The translations under genes and the position numbers were made by a program. From Trichoderma breve (taxonomy: Eukaryota; Ascomycota; Sordariomycetes; Hypocreales; Hypocreaceae): a stretch of DNA of 64,000 bases. Below the pieces are notes generated by a model that did not search any database, was not told the origin of the DNA, and saw only the letters and a program-made list of their open reading frames with translations. Shown here piece by piece: positions 21,508-33,485 of this stretch. Location of the stretch: contig NC_079232.1 of NCBI RefSeq assembly GCF_028502605.1, positions 248,001 through 312,000 of the forward strand, in the 5' to 3' direction. The first letter of the stretch is position 1. Every line of letters starts with the position of its first letter.

Positions 21508-23323
21508 ATGACAAAGGCTTCTCCGGAGTTAGCTTCGCTGGGTGAGCACATGCTGTCACGAGAGTTTCTCGACATGCATTCCAATACTGAGAAAAATCCG
21601 CCATATATTCGACCTCTGGATACCTGGGGCCGTAGAGTCGATCAGGTTGTCACAAGTAATGGATGGAGACATTTTCGAGCATTCGCCCAGTCTGAGGGCT
21701 TAGTTCCAAAGCCTTGCCTAGTTCAGCGTATAGTGGTAATGCTAACCCAACAGATAGACTGACTGCAGTGCTGGAGTTGAGATTTCCTGGTTACGGCAGA
21801 GTTGTACAGTTTGCTAAGTGTGTTATCTATACATTCGAGCCCATTACCATCCTCGCTAATACTGGCTAATAGATTTCTTCTATTCTCTTCACTATCTGGA
21901 GGCTGGGGTTCACAGCTTGCATTAACTCAGGGTGCTAGTACAATGCTTAAAGAGCATCTTGGAACACCGGGCTTGGATCAAGAGACCCAAGACACAATAC
22001 AATGCGCGTATGACGGCCTTGTATATTCAGTTCCAAGCAAAGCTTGGACCTCTGGGATATGGGTGACCGAGTTGCCTTCGGGCAGCGATTTCACTGGTCT
22101 GACTACGGCTGAACTCCAAACGGATGATAATGAAGATAAGTTGGGAGAGTTGAAGTTAGGTCACTGGGCTCTCTATGGGTCTAAATTCTACGCCTCAGGA
22201 CCAGATGCCACAGTTACGCTTATTCTGGCGAACACCGCGAAAGGACCTTCAGCGTTTCTCGCTTCGAATACCAGTACAAGATGGACACGGAAAAGTCGTT
22301 CATGTCCCCAATGGCATCAATATACGAGGGTTGAAGAAAAAATGCGGAAGTACTCCCGTTGCGGTCGCAGAAGTCGAACTCAGCGGGATGCGAGCCTGGC
22401 TGATCGGACAAGAAGGACGAGGTGCGCGTGAAGTACTCACGTTTCTGACAGTTGCCCGTATGTTTGCGTAAGCTGGCACCCTGAGCGCTTGGGGGCACAG
22501 CCTCAGAGTTGCTCGTGAATTTGCCAAGGTCCGTCGCGTCGGGGGAAAGCCGCTGAATGAGTTGCCGCAGCACATGCACAGTCTGTCCAAGTCTCACTTG
22601 TCGTACAAGGCCAGACTTATGCTGCTGCTGTATCTCTCCAGTCTTTTGCAGCTAAATGAGCAGAAGCATAGTGGTGATGAGGCATTGCCGTTCTGTGTTG
22701 GCGTAGACGCGACTGCCGAGGACGTGAAATTGTTATTTCGATGGCTAGTCTGGGCTGCAAAGGCTGTCATATGCCGTGAAGCTGTGAACAATATCGGCTT
22801 GTGCATGAAATTCCTTGGAGGGGTGGGATATATGGAGAATGGGGAAGGCTAATTCAACATTGCTCGGCTGTATCGAGACATGTCAGCTGGCCCTATTGTA
22901 GAAGGAACATCGAATGTTTTGGCAGCTTATGCCATGAATCTGATAAAGGGTTATAGTGGCTCAGCAACTTTGGCAGCTATCGATACGGCTGTCTTTGCTC
23001 ACCTCAAAAGTCATCAAAACTCGGCCCTCGAAAGGAAACTGATCTCAGAACCCTGGAGTCGATTGAAGTTTGTACTCTCTGACAGCTCGATTGAACACAT
23101 AGGAGCGGCAGAGAGCTTTGTGAGACACATTGTTGATCTTATATGCGCCGCTCTGTTTATTACAGACGCGGGAAGAAATGATGATGAAGTGGCATGCGAG
23201 TTTGCAAAACGATGGGTTCTGCAAGTGTGCGGTGCAACTGAGCAGTACTATAAGAAAGTAGAGGCTCTGGGAAAGTTATTGTTAGGCCAGAGGTTGTGCT
23301 ATGGAAGCTCATACCAGCGTTGA
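21508..23323 (+). pseudogene. Acyl-CoA dehydrogenase (AidB-like) pseudogene
   Basis: Successive pieces of one acyl-CoA dehydrogenase appear in order across all three forward frames. They are: an N-terminal piece with WGRRVDQVV; a piece with RFPGYGRVVQFAKC in another frame; a piece with SVPSKAWTSGIWVTELPSG, matching the substrate/FAD loop region; then, after a frameshift near 22260, LSGMRAWLIGQEGRG, REFAKVRRVGGK and the C-terminal signature MKFLGGVGYMENG. The last piece contains RLYRDMSAGPIVEGTSNV, typical of the family. In-frame stops at about 22469 (TAA) and 22850 (TAA), several stops near 21870-21950 and at least two frameshifts rule out a functional product. Sequence between the fragments aligns in order, so this is a decayed gene, not scattered homology. 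The substrate of the ancestor is unknown. Confidence 0.85.
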
Positions 23324-23609
23324 GCCAGCAGCTGAGCTGACGAAGACACTGCTTGTTTCCGATTAAGACATCTCCTACAAAACGATTGCCATCACACAAT
23401 CTCTTACTATGCAGCCTAAACCAAGCCGATTATGTTTGTTTCAAGTCAAATTTATGTCTTCGATAACTCAACACCAATGCATGCAAAGCCCGAATAGCTC
23501 ACTTCTCCTCACTGAATCATGAAACACAACATTTCCATCCAAATCCATTCCAAATTAAACTCCCGGCATGCTAATTGCAAAAGCCTTACTCCCATTGCGC
23601 CATGAGCGT

Positions 23610-26146
23610 TCATAAGCTCGGTTCTAGCTCCAGCTGAATATCACTAAAAGATTCCCAAAAATTGAAGCATGACGCTTCATCCAAAAGAGTCGTAAGAATA
23701 TCATCATTAATGTTGGGTAGGGTGGCCGAGTCATCTGCAGGAGTTGCACGGGACAGAGAGGCTCCTCCAGCAGTCGAAGCAGCCCCAGCCGGGCTGCCAG
23801 AATAATTTGGGTATAGTTGGCGTATCGCTTCCATGAAAACGCCTCGATATACGGAGGCTGATGTATACGTCTCCTCTAAATCTTCCATGACCATCATACA
23901 AAGCTCCAGCTTGTTTAGGCTGAGACGGCGAGAAAGAGCGTCTGTCGATTTACAGTTGAGGAGATGCACATGCATAGCCGATACTAGAAGAGAAGGACTG
24001 CAGCCGATACAGAAGTCATAGTCAGTAATTGCGCGAATGTCATCGCTGAGGCCGTTAGAGAATGCACTCACGTCATAGGACAAGCAAACCGAAGAAGCTT
24101 ATCCCGTACAATGTTGTCAACAATGGCATTTGAGCGTACAGCTGCTGAATCCATCTTGTTTCGCATCTCATTCTGCCATTCATTTTTAATCGCCGGAGAT
24201 AGATCTTCTGGGGCCTTGGCAATATACGGGCAATAAAATGTGATCAAAATCGCGCTGTAACCATGTATGAGAAAACTGTTGAAAGATGACGCTGAAACTA
24301 GATTTGAGACTCACTGATAATGCAACTGTAAATGGTACAGATAGAAGGATGCGAGGCGACTTTGTTCAATGGCATATCGCTCCGGAAGCTGCATCTGCAA
24401 GAGTTTCGCTTCAAGGAGTTCAATCTGACGGAGCGTTGGACTGGGCCCGAAAGGCTGGTAGCATAAAGTGAGAACGTCGCCCAGAAGTTTGCTCAATTCG
24501 ATCAGAGTAACCCAATAGTGCGCCAGCTGAGAGAAGTCTTCTGGGATATATGCGGTGGCAATTGAAGCTGGTATTTGTGTCAGGTCGCTTAGCACATCGG
24601 CAGACGAGACCATTGGTGTATTGCAGTCGTTGAGATTGATCCTCAATGGTCTCCCAAGCGTCAAACTCAACGAGCGATCCCTGAAGAAACAAGTCCACCA
24701 GAGACGACGCCAAAGATGTCGCTGGTGGTTAGGAAAAGAAGTGTTGAACTTGACCGAATCTGGGTCTCGGTGCAAGCCCAGCATTTGACAGAGGCTGATT
24801 GCAACGCCTATCCAATACCACGGCTGCGAGTGTCCGTCCCACTTTGAGTGCCAGAACCCCATGAGGAGAGCCGATTGTAGGAGGACGACTTTGTCTGTCT
24901 CACCACCATTGTCGTACAAGCACTAAAACGAGTGTGAGAATTGTTTCTGATCCGCAATCACCAATATTGGCTACGCACCTTTGCACGCGAGTACATAGCA
25001 GCTTTCATCTCTTTGCGGGAAGAGTAGCCTTCAAGAGTCCATACTCGAGCATCGACAAACTGCGAATGAGAATTAGCCGGTGGGTTACCCACTGGGTAGA
25101 TGAAACAAGTGAATCAGGAAATGCTATGGCTTACATTTGCTGCGACAAAGAACATGCTCCATAACAACAGCAAATTCCATTCACTAGCTTTTCCCGTTTC
25201 GTGAAATTTAAGCAACACTGTCGCATCAACTATGGGCATCATGGGATGTACATGGTGAAAGTATGCACGGAGGAGCTCATTGCAGGTGCTTTTCTGAGGT
25301 AGAGTAAAAACGCCCTTGTACTGTAGATATTCACGGTCTTGTGCAGATAATGAAATGGGTGCTTCCGAGATGAGAATATGTCTTGCGACAGGTTGCTGTG
25401 ATGGTGAACAGGCATCAAGAACGGACGTGAATCCCGGCGCCTCTCCTGTTTTTAAGACAAATGTCAGCGTCATCTCAGTTGATTTACCCAACGTCGTTTT
25501 TTTATCTCATACCAGTATAGAAAGGTCGGCCAGCCTGGTTACTCTGCCCCAAGGCTGCTGAGGAGATCTCAGCCCCAATACGCTGGTCATCTGGACTGCC
25601 ACGGCTATCAGTGCCAGCAGCGAGGCCGCTATCGTCTGCAATGTTGCTCGAGTCGTTGCCCTGAGGGGAGTAAGATGCTATAGAGCTGGGTCCCTGCTCT
25701 GCCGAGGCTTGAGGTAGCTGTTGTGGAACTGTCCTAGATGCGGTAGTTACTGGACGGTTAAGTTCAAACTGAATGGGCGAATGGTTGTGACGGAGACCAG
25801 AGGATTGCTTGTGCCGACTGCAGCCGCGTTGAATAAGACCAATCAGCTTCTTTCCAAATGCAAGTCATCTCAAATCTCACCTGTTTCGATTGCTCTCTAA
25901 GAGGACACAGCCAACACCATCTTGAGAGCAATTTATGCAAGGAATTCCCGTCACCTGGACGCTGCAACGTACTTTACGGCGACGACAGTTTTGACACGCA
26001 ACTGCCGACCGGCGGTGACGAAAAGTTGACATTGCCATTGCTTCTATCGTAGGTTCATTATACGAGTATTGGGAAGACAGGGTAGAAGCCGAGATCATTG
26101 CTGAGAAGCTCCCGAAGACCTCGGGAGGCCACATCTCGGCGGTCAT
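23610..26146 (-). CDS. Zn2Cys6 transcription factor (cutinase-regulator CTF1-like)
   Basis: A 713-residue fungal regulator in seven exons: 26146-25881, 25817-25513, 25445-25135, 25059-24979, 24922-24315, 24254-24072 and 23997-23610. The binuclear zinc cluster has cysteines at 51, 54, 61, 70, 73 and 80 (spacing 2-6-8-2-6), with the basic stretch RRRKVR inside it. The middle region contains HHVHPMMPIVDA and a WRRLWWTCFFRDR segment, hallmarks of the fungal-specific transcription factor domain in the nucleus. The overall order recalls the CTF1 group of cutinase/fatty-acid regulators, which is an inference. ATG 26146 is the first in frame; starts at 26038 or 26032 are possible alternatives. It lies beside the dead acyl-CoA dehydrogenase, which may once have been its target. 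Confidence 0.9.
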
Positions 26147-29100
26147 CACGTGATATGCCGAGGTTATTTACCTCGATCCGCCTTTTTTTCAACTAGAAGC
26201 ATGAAGAAGCAGGGAGTTTCGGGTTGCAGAGTTTTTGGTTTTTGAGGGTCCCGAGCCTGTTTATTGATCTTAAACTGAGCCATTGGAGACATGAGTTGTC
26301 AATATGTGGATGGGAAGTAACGATACACCTTCCGTGATCAGGACAGGTAACCCGCCCGAGCTCCATAGCATGTAAGACTGAAGAGGGTAACATTCAAGGT
26401 TCTTTGCGCCTAAACTGCACACGCCCAACTTATACAGCTCCTATCGACCTATTGGGTGGAGTACATGCGCTAGTCCGGTTGCGTGCTAGAATCCTGCGTA
26501 TATACGAATATACGAACAGTGCATGAGAGATCTGCAAGGTGTCAGATATAGGATCAGAACTGGCATTACCCTCTCTTCCTCGAATATGCTTTGACATTCT
26601 GCTCCTTCATAGCCGACAAACAGAAAGTCGAGTCTTTTATGATTTACAAATTTAGAAAATGCAGCTGAGACCGCGGTATCAGTAGGACGCAGAAAGGCAG
26701 TGTAGTTCGCTACATGTCCATCCGGTAGCATGCAACTACACACACAAGAGAGATGAGCCCAAGTAAGTGAACCGTATAATACCGCAGTCGTACACGCAAC
26801 TAACTACTTAATTAACTCCTTCAGTGTATCCATATGCTCACTTCATCTAATGTGTACGTTGCTATTGGCCCGTATTACACCACTCCGTGAGCAGCGCAGG
26901 TGGCTCTAAGCTAGTCACTCCGCCACTTTACAACTAACAAGGCTCGGGAAAAGGGGCAAATATTCGTTCCGATTACCACAAATCTACCAGCCTAAATATC
27001 CCCTCCCTAGAGTCTACACGGCCACTAAATACAGAGTCACCCCACACACAAACACAGAATGAGGGCCAGGATAGAAACTCCGATTTCTGAGAGAACAAGG
27101 CTAGAACAAGCATAATGAGCGTAATAATGTCAGATTTCGAGCAATCAATTCACTCATATGCACTATTGTCGAGTATTCAATGGCAATTGTGTCAAATCCG
27201 CAACTATCGGGACTTGAGAGGGACAGGTGTCAATCCACCCCCCTATTCCAGGGCTCAATTACAAACAATACTAAGCTATTTTTCAACTCTGCACGGCTCA
27301 ATTAACCGATCTCACAGTAGCAGGGCAAAGGGAATAGGGCCCTTACTGGCTACTGTTAGAGTTGGAACCAATGCAGGAGCTTTAACCCTGCACATAGTCG
27401 GGCGTATATTCAACGGAATGTAACCTGAACCAGCATGAGGTGTCACAGAAGGATTTCGTAGGTTGACTCCCAAAGTGTTGGGATGATTTATCGCTCCATT
27501 AATGCGTTCGGATGAAATCCGTGTTGCAGAAAGGCGTCTTTCGTCGAGAAGGCTCTTTTTTCTCACGAGGCTTGCAAGGTCACAACGCCCTGGTTATATG
27601 GAAATTATCCAGCGGATACCTCACAATTGCCGCAATATTCCCTCTCGTACGATGGATGTTGAGAACAGACTATATCCTCGGAAATTTCTTGAACGCAGCC
27701 CTTTGCATCTCCGATGATAGGGGAGGCTAGTGAAATAATGTACCGCAGCTGCCCATAGCGCTCGGCATATAGATACAGACACACTACCTAAAATAGTGCG
27801 GTCGTACTCGCCTCGGAACAAGTTTTTAACTGGCATAATACGGGTGCCTCGACCGAATAACAATACCCGGGTGCCAGAATGAATACAGGATCTAGTTGAC
27901 CGTTGGACGATGAGGCTTGGACTGACGGATATGCACCTATCAAGAGATAGTTGGCACATTAGTTGATCTTTGTGTTAATCTTTGCATGGCTTAGCTTTAT
28001 CTCTCCTGTACGTAAGGAAACAGTTGGATTATCTACAGTTCCTCAACGAGCCACGCCAATCGGAACATTGGAAGACATTCAGCTTGGTGACCCTCATTTT
28101 CTCCTAGCGAAGCCCGCCTACGTCTAGGAGAGAGCTCTTTTTGAAACAGCGCAGTGACCTGTCATCTGGATCTAACCAAGGCATATGCATGAATCTGTCA
28201 AAAACATGTGCCGAGGCTGCCTTTGCCAATGAAGGTATTCGTAAGTCCCGGGGCCACTCCAAGCAGAATTGCTCTACGGTGGATCCGATGAAAGTATAAT
28301 ACCAATCAATGACTATTCAATCCGCGGTCCGATAGCCTGGATGGGTCTTGATTACTCCATACATGCATCGCTTACGTGCTAAAACGGTTCATCACCAAAT
28401 GTCTACGATCGATCGCACCAGAGCTCATATAGGCGGAAGCGTAGGGTTAACAATTAGCTTACGGGCTCCAGAGACATTAGAACGAGCCAAAAGAACTTGG
28501 TATTCAAATCATTGATAATCAAGGTCACTCAGATCCAGCATGATACTAACCGGGCGAGGAGTATGCCCATTCTGGATGCACCCTGGTGTGTGATTTTGTC
28601 AAGATTCACAGACGTTGCGTCCCTCGACCATGTTTTCAGTCTCCGAGATATCTAAGCTACTTGGATTCAGCGATATCCGATCAACTATCATTTTTATTCT
28701 ATTTAAATGGGTCAGATATTAACCATCAGGGTTAACTTTATTATCTACAACGGATAGCTAGCTTTCGAAGTCTACTTTGATGATGGCCAATGGGAGCCTA
28801 GTAACGGATAAGCAACAACAGTTCAGAATATGCACAACTCTCTACATAACTAGTTAAGCTAGACACTCGGTTACCTAACGCACATCAACTGAATGATTTA
28901 TTGCCTGATCCCAAGTTATATCATCCTTACTTTACAAATGTCTCTTTCTTACTCATCTCCATATCAGCGCCCGGCTCTATTCATTTAGTTTACACTTGGT
29001 ATGTAATGCTCTTATTGTATCTTGCTGGTGGATGGTCTATAAAGGCGTGGGTGCTTTTGACTATCTGGTATCATACTGGTCAAGGAACTGGTTGAGGGCA

Positions 29101-29256
29101 GCAACAAACTTTTGTTCTCTACTGTCGGATTAACATACGTACATGTAGTTAACGCAACCCCATTCGTCAATGCTGGTAGCACCGACGTTGCACTATCACC
29201 ATTGCAATCTCGTAAGTAGTATATACATGTATTTCTTTGTGAAAAAATTGAGACTA
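26147..29256. other. 3.1 kb gene-poor spacer
   Basis: No gene could be supported. The strand is AT-rich in parts and carries only short open frames. One minus-strand stretch (28316-28104) stays open for about 70 codons and has protein-like composition (for example LRIPSLAKAASAHVFDRF), but starts with no ATG and matches no family I recognise. It may be a gene fragment. No terminal repeats or transposase motifs were seen. Confidence 0.4.
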
Positions 29257-30347
29257 TCAAAATTGTCGTCCCTTTCTAAAGCCCTGAAATAGCATAAGAA
29301 ATATGTCACGCTTCAAACCTTCGCTTTCATCCATGGCCGCAATTATCCCTTCAATCTTGACCCTTTGTTTCTCCTCATATTCCCTAAAGGCTTTCGGCAA
29401 ATCTAGCTCTTCAAAGACTTTTTTCACTATATCAACGTGAGAAGGCTCCTTCTTTCCGTAGTTTTGCAAAAGGCGCTTTCGCTGTTCTTCGTTTGCCCGA
29501 GACAGCGCCTCAATAATGAGCCACGAGCATTTTTTGTCTTGAATGTCCGTCCCATGTTTCCCTGTAATCTCATAGTCCCCGTATACATCGATATAGTCGT
29601 CGTTTACCTGGAAATACTCACCTAGTGCCACTGCAAAGGTATGAGTCTGTTCCAAGTTCTTCGGTGTTGCGAGCCGCCAATATGCCAAAGCGAGCATGAT
29701 TGGCCCTGATATACTGTATGAAGACTTTTCTTTGACTATCGACCAGTATTTTTCCTCGGTAAACATTCCGATATCCTCCTCTTTCGCAGCGGCAAGATCG
29801 CACAGCTGACCTAGTTCAGTATGGAGTCCAAGGTCAACGAAGAGCTCGACTATATCGATATAAGCGAGATGTTGGCGTAGGAATTTCTTGAGAAAAAAGA
29901 AGATGGCAGATTTCAGAATGCATGCGTCATTGATGGCCATGAGGCCGATGTGTGGCTGGCGATACCAGCACGGTTCACCACGACGGGTTGTCGATTCGTC
30001 CATTATGTCGTCCAGAATCAGATAGTGCGCTCCTAGCATCTCGACAAGCCATGCTAAGACGCAGAGTTGGTTTGACTGTTCTTCATTTACTTCAGTTTTC
30101 GCAAGTTGCCTTCCAATGTATAGTGTTGCTAACCCCCGATGGAGTTTGCCGGTTCCAACGTTTGCGGAGAAGCACTATATAAAGTTAGGCACTGCAGGCA
30201 GGAAAGGACTCCACCGGCTTTGGCCATACTCACCTGCACATAATGATCAATTATCGCCTTATCAAAGCCTTGTGATTCAAGGTATTCTCTGAACGTGGCA
30301 TTTAAGGCAACGTATGTTGTGCGAAGCTCGTTCTTGAGGGCGTCCAT
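29257..30347 (-). CDS. Farnesyl-diphosphate-synthase-type isoprenyl diphosphate synthase
   Basis: A 343-residue trans-isoprenyl diphosphate synthase from two exons (30347-30234 and 30174-29257; intron 59 nt). It condenses isopentenyl diphosphate with an allylic diphosphate, normally to farnesyl diphosphate (C15). The first aspartate-rich motif is DDIMD (93-97), followed by TTRRGEPCWYR. The second is DDYID (230-234), followed by GKHGTDIQDKKCSW, as in eukaryotic farnesyl diphosphate synthases. The length is typical. The two residues that usually set chain length, five and four positions before the first motif, are His88 and Tyr89 where the yeast enzyme has Tyr-Phe, so product size is uncertain. 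Its placement among tailoring and regulator genes suggests a cluster paralogue supplying prenyl diphosphate, not the sterol-pathway enzyme. Confidence 0.93.
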
Positions 30348-31189
30348 TTCTCACAGTAAAAGTACGGAAACTCCGCAGTTAGCTGAATTGGTCAACTCAA
30401 AATGGAAGCTTTGACAAGGGGCAGCAATAGCGGAAAGCCTAGCTCACTGTTTTTGCCGCATCAATATTGCCATGTGAACAGCCACCAACGCGTAGCAACG
30501 AGGCCAAACAGGCTGCTGACGTGGCGACCGGGAAAACCACGCTTAATCACAGTCGCCGAAAATGAGTGCGAGTGATCTTCGGACTTGGTTCGTTACACCA
30601 TTCGACTGATAAGAGAATGGAGACTGTGTCACTTCATATGACAATCTTAATTTAGAAAAACAAACGAATAAATAAATGAATAGACAACTTGTTATGCTCC
30701 ATTGATTACCATTGCGTGTTGAAGATCTCTTTTAGATAACATGGGCTTTATATAATTACAACCTTACAGGTATCTAAATCGGTCAGCATGCAGCTCATAT
30801 AGCTGTTGTCGATATTGCTTGCTTTGCTCCTCAGACCATCTCCAAAATTCCCTTGCGATGCCAGTCCAACCCTTTACCTTAGATTTAGGCGTAATTTCCA
30901 AGTCAATTCTTTGTCCAATACAATGTCCCCAAGGCTAGGTCTGTCTCAAACTCACATCCATCGAAAGACCAGCGAACAATTCCGAAGCAGCATAAATTAG
31001 TGAATAGACTACTACCTCAATTGCCAGCCTCTGCCAGCGAGGCATGTATTTTTAGAGTCCAATTTTTATGACTTCATTTTTCTTTTTCCAGTTTGGTGAA
31101 TTGTGTTCCATGAGAGTAGTTTCTGGTTTTATTATTGCTATATTCGGTCTATGCATTAACGTCTACAACGTAATTCGTATTGTTGAGGT
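30348..31189. other. Intergenic spacer upstream of the prenyl diphosphate synthase
   Basis: Should hold the promoter of the synthase near its left end. No other gene or repeat was recognised. Confidence 0.45.
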
Positions 31190-31416
31190 CCACCCCACCA
31201 AGTGGTGAGCGGTGGATGGCTATTGTAGCTAGCTCTTTACCAACACCACTTGCAGAGTCTGTTACTATAAATACCTAAGACAATTAGGTATCTTTCTATT
31301 AGTCCATGAGTTATTTTGATCGAGATGTATCTTCCCAAGCTGACTGTTTATTAATTTCTCCGTAAATGATGGTTTTGGTGGCAACGTATTGTAATTGTAT
31401 TGTTCCACAGACTCAT
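31190..31416 (-). pseudogene. Remnant of a short-chain dehydrogenase N-terminus
   Basis: On the minus strand an ATG at 31416 begins MSLW. A shift in frame then gives PPKPSFTEKL and QLGK, a common start of fungal SDR proteins. Next comes what looks like an old intron: the expected GT donor after the lysine codon now reads AT, and a normal TTAG acceptor follows. After it the frame reads VFIVTDSASGVGKELATI, the cofactor motif TGxxxGxG with its first glycine replaced by aspartate. Beyond about 31190 no convincing SDR sequence continues. The damage (frameshift, lost donor, missing remainder) marks a remnant. The assignment rests on the order of these short motifs. Confidence 0.65.
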
Positions 31417-32035
31417 CTTGATTTCCATACCTCCTAGACATGGAAGGAATGATGGGATAAGTGGCTGATCCACAAGAACACTTCTTTAACGGCGTCAGAT
31501 CCTTCTAATTGTAGATTAAATGAGAGAATTTTGTCTTTCATCGTAATGACAGTGTAGATGTTGTCTTGCTAGTATCCTTAAAGCGACATTAGCCCGTCAT
31601 CCCTCTGCATTAGTCGCTGGAGAAGTTAAACCCCCAGAAGGGCTAGTTTATGCCTTGGCGCTGCACGAAACACTGTAGCTTGCCGTGATCTTGTCGTTTG
31701 CCGTGATTCCGAAGAGGACCGTCAGTGTGGGGGGTGGCCGGCGACCGCAATAGGTGACAGTAAACCAGTCAAGTTCACTCGCCGTGAACTATCGGTACTG
31801 CCTACGCATCGTTTGTTTGTTGCTCTGCCGTAACACACGACAAAAAGAGAACACATTTTTTGATGGGAAATTCACAATAGATGGAGAGGCAAAACAAATT
31901 TACCTTCAATTATCATGTAGGAGATGTCGAAGATTAAATAAATGAGTAACTTGACATTAAACTATTCTATCTGTACTAGAGCTTATTTGAAGCTTTCCGC
32001 TTGTATCGTGAGTCGTTAAGCCCTGGTTTTGCACT
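31417..32035. other. Intergenic spacer
   Basis: No gene recognised. It contains the 3' flank of the DJ-1/Hsp31-like gene at its right end and the upstream side of the SDR remnant at its left. Confidence 0.4.
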
Positions 32036-32858
32036 TCAAGCCTTCAGCAGCGACTGCTTGATTGCTTCAGCGAATTCTGGTGCGCTGGCTGGGTTCTGTC
32101 CAGTGATAAGACGTCCGTTGTGTGCAACAGTGACATGTGCCTTGAACGGAGCGTCTGACTTTTCGAAACGTCCTCCCATCTTGACCAATTCTGTCTCCAC
32201 AAGCACCGGGCATGCATCGGTCAAGCCAACCTTGTCCTCCTCCTCATTGCTGAAGCCAGTAACGGGCGCATCGGCAACCAGGTATTGGCCGTTGGAGAGC
32301 TTAACATCCTTGAGAACAATAACACCGTGGCAAATTGCTGCAACGATCTTTCCGGCTTCATACACCTCACTAATCAGGGTTTTCAGGTCGTTGTCCTCGG
32401 CCAAGTCAAACAGAGCTAGGAAAATCAGTTATCTTTGCTACTCCAGCAAACAATTATGGCATTAGACATACGTGCGTGGCCACCTGGGTGGCAGATGACG
32501 TCAAATTCCTTTCCCCTCCCAATGTAGTCGCTGATTTTGCCAGTGTTGGACCATACTGATTCGTTGTCCTTTAGGAAGGAGTGAGAGAGTGAATCAGTAG
32601 TTGCTGTGTTCTTGACGGAGCCTGGGTCAACTTGAGAGAAACCGCCCTTTGGCGAGACAACTGTAACGTCGGCGATTTCACTCAAGACCTTGTATGGGTG
32701 AGCGAACTCGGCTAAAGGATTAAATTAGAGACTGTTTCAACATCAAGTATTTTCATTTGTAAAGTAAACTTACGGAGGTACCATCCTGTAGGGGCGCCAG
32801 TTGTAGTGAACTTGGTGGCCGACGAAAGGACCATCAAAACACGAAACCTGGATGCCAT
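32036..32858 (-). CDS. DJ-1/PfpI family protein, Hsp31-like
   Basis: A 234-residue protein in three exons (32858-32774, 32711-32472, 32415-32036). It begins with the class I glutamine-amidotransferase-like strand FRVLMVLSS and includes GWYLPEFAHPY, a segment typical of the Hsp31 branch. The VICHPGGHA region comes before the nucleophile elbow AAICHG, which puts the reactive cysteine at 137 with the following histidine. Hsp31-type proteins are reported as glutathione-independent glyoxalases or stress chaperones in the cytosol, so protection from reactive carbonyls is a reasonable role. It is transcribed away from the Zn2Cys6 gene at 33486, and both may share control elements. A minus-strand TATATAAG lies near 33000, about 145 bp upstream. 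No lesion is seen. Confidence 0.92.
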
Positions 32859-33485
32859 GGCTGATGATGAATTGGAGGGGTAGAGTGGATTGAAGAGTGG
32901 ATTGAAAAGGAGATTGAAGAGTAGATTGGTAGATGGAGCTGTTAAGATCTACTGTTGATGATAAAAGTGAAATTTCTCCTACATGCTGTAGAAGGCATCT
33001 TATATACTTGGAAGGATCACATTAGAACACACTAATGATTTGATTCCAGAGTATTAGAGAAATCTTACAAATACAGACATACGTATGCTGTATTCTCATG
33101 TATAGAGCTATAATTAGTAAAATGCTTTGGAGTTCTATATGCAACTACAAGTATACAGCATCTAGTTATGTCATTTCTCAACGAGGCTACAGAGTTCAGT
33201 ATCATTCCAAGCCAGCTAATGTAGATGTTCCACGCACACTTGAGAACCAGGCTAGCGCCGGGCAAGTTGGAATCTGCGTACTTGGCCCACGTAAGTCTAG
33301 CGGAGTCTAAGCATCGCACACTACGGGAGTTTAGCTTCTGGTTTATGTCGCTAATGCGCGGACAGCGTGCTTGGTAATCACGGCCAGCCGGTTCCTATAA
33401 GAGTTGCCGGCCGCCGCTACGGACAACGGCCGCGAGTCCGAAGAATCCGCATGCAAGGTTGAGACGGCAACTCCCGCAAGACAAG
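32859..33485. promoter_or_regulatory. Divergent promoter region, DJ-1-like gene / Zn2Cys6 regulator
   Basis: A 627 bp spacer between two genes transcribed in opposite directions. A TATATAAG box (minus, about 33007-33000) serves the DJ-1-like gene. Close to the regulator start, near 33408-33432, are GC-rich triplets (GCCGGCCGCCG and ACGGCCGCG) that contain CGG/CCG units of the kind Zn2Cys6 proteins bind. Self-regulation is a guess from that content. Confidence 0.45.
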
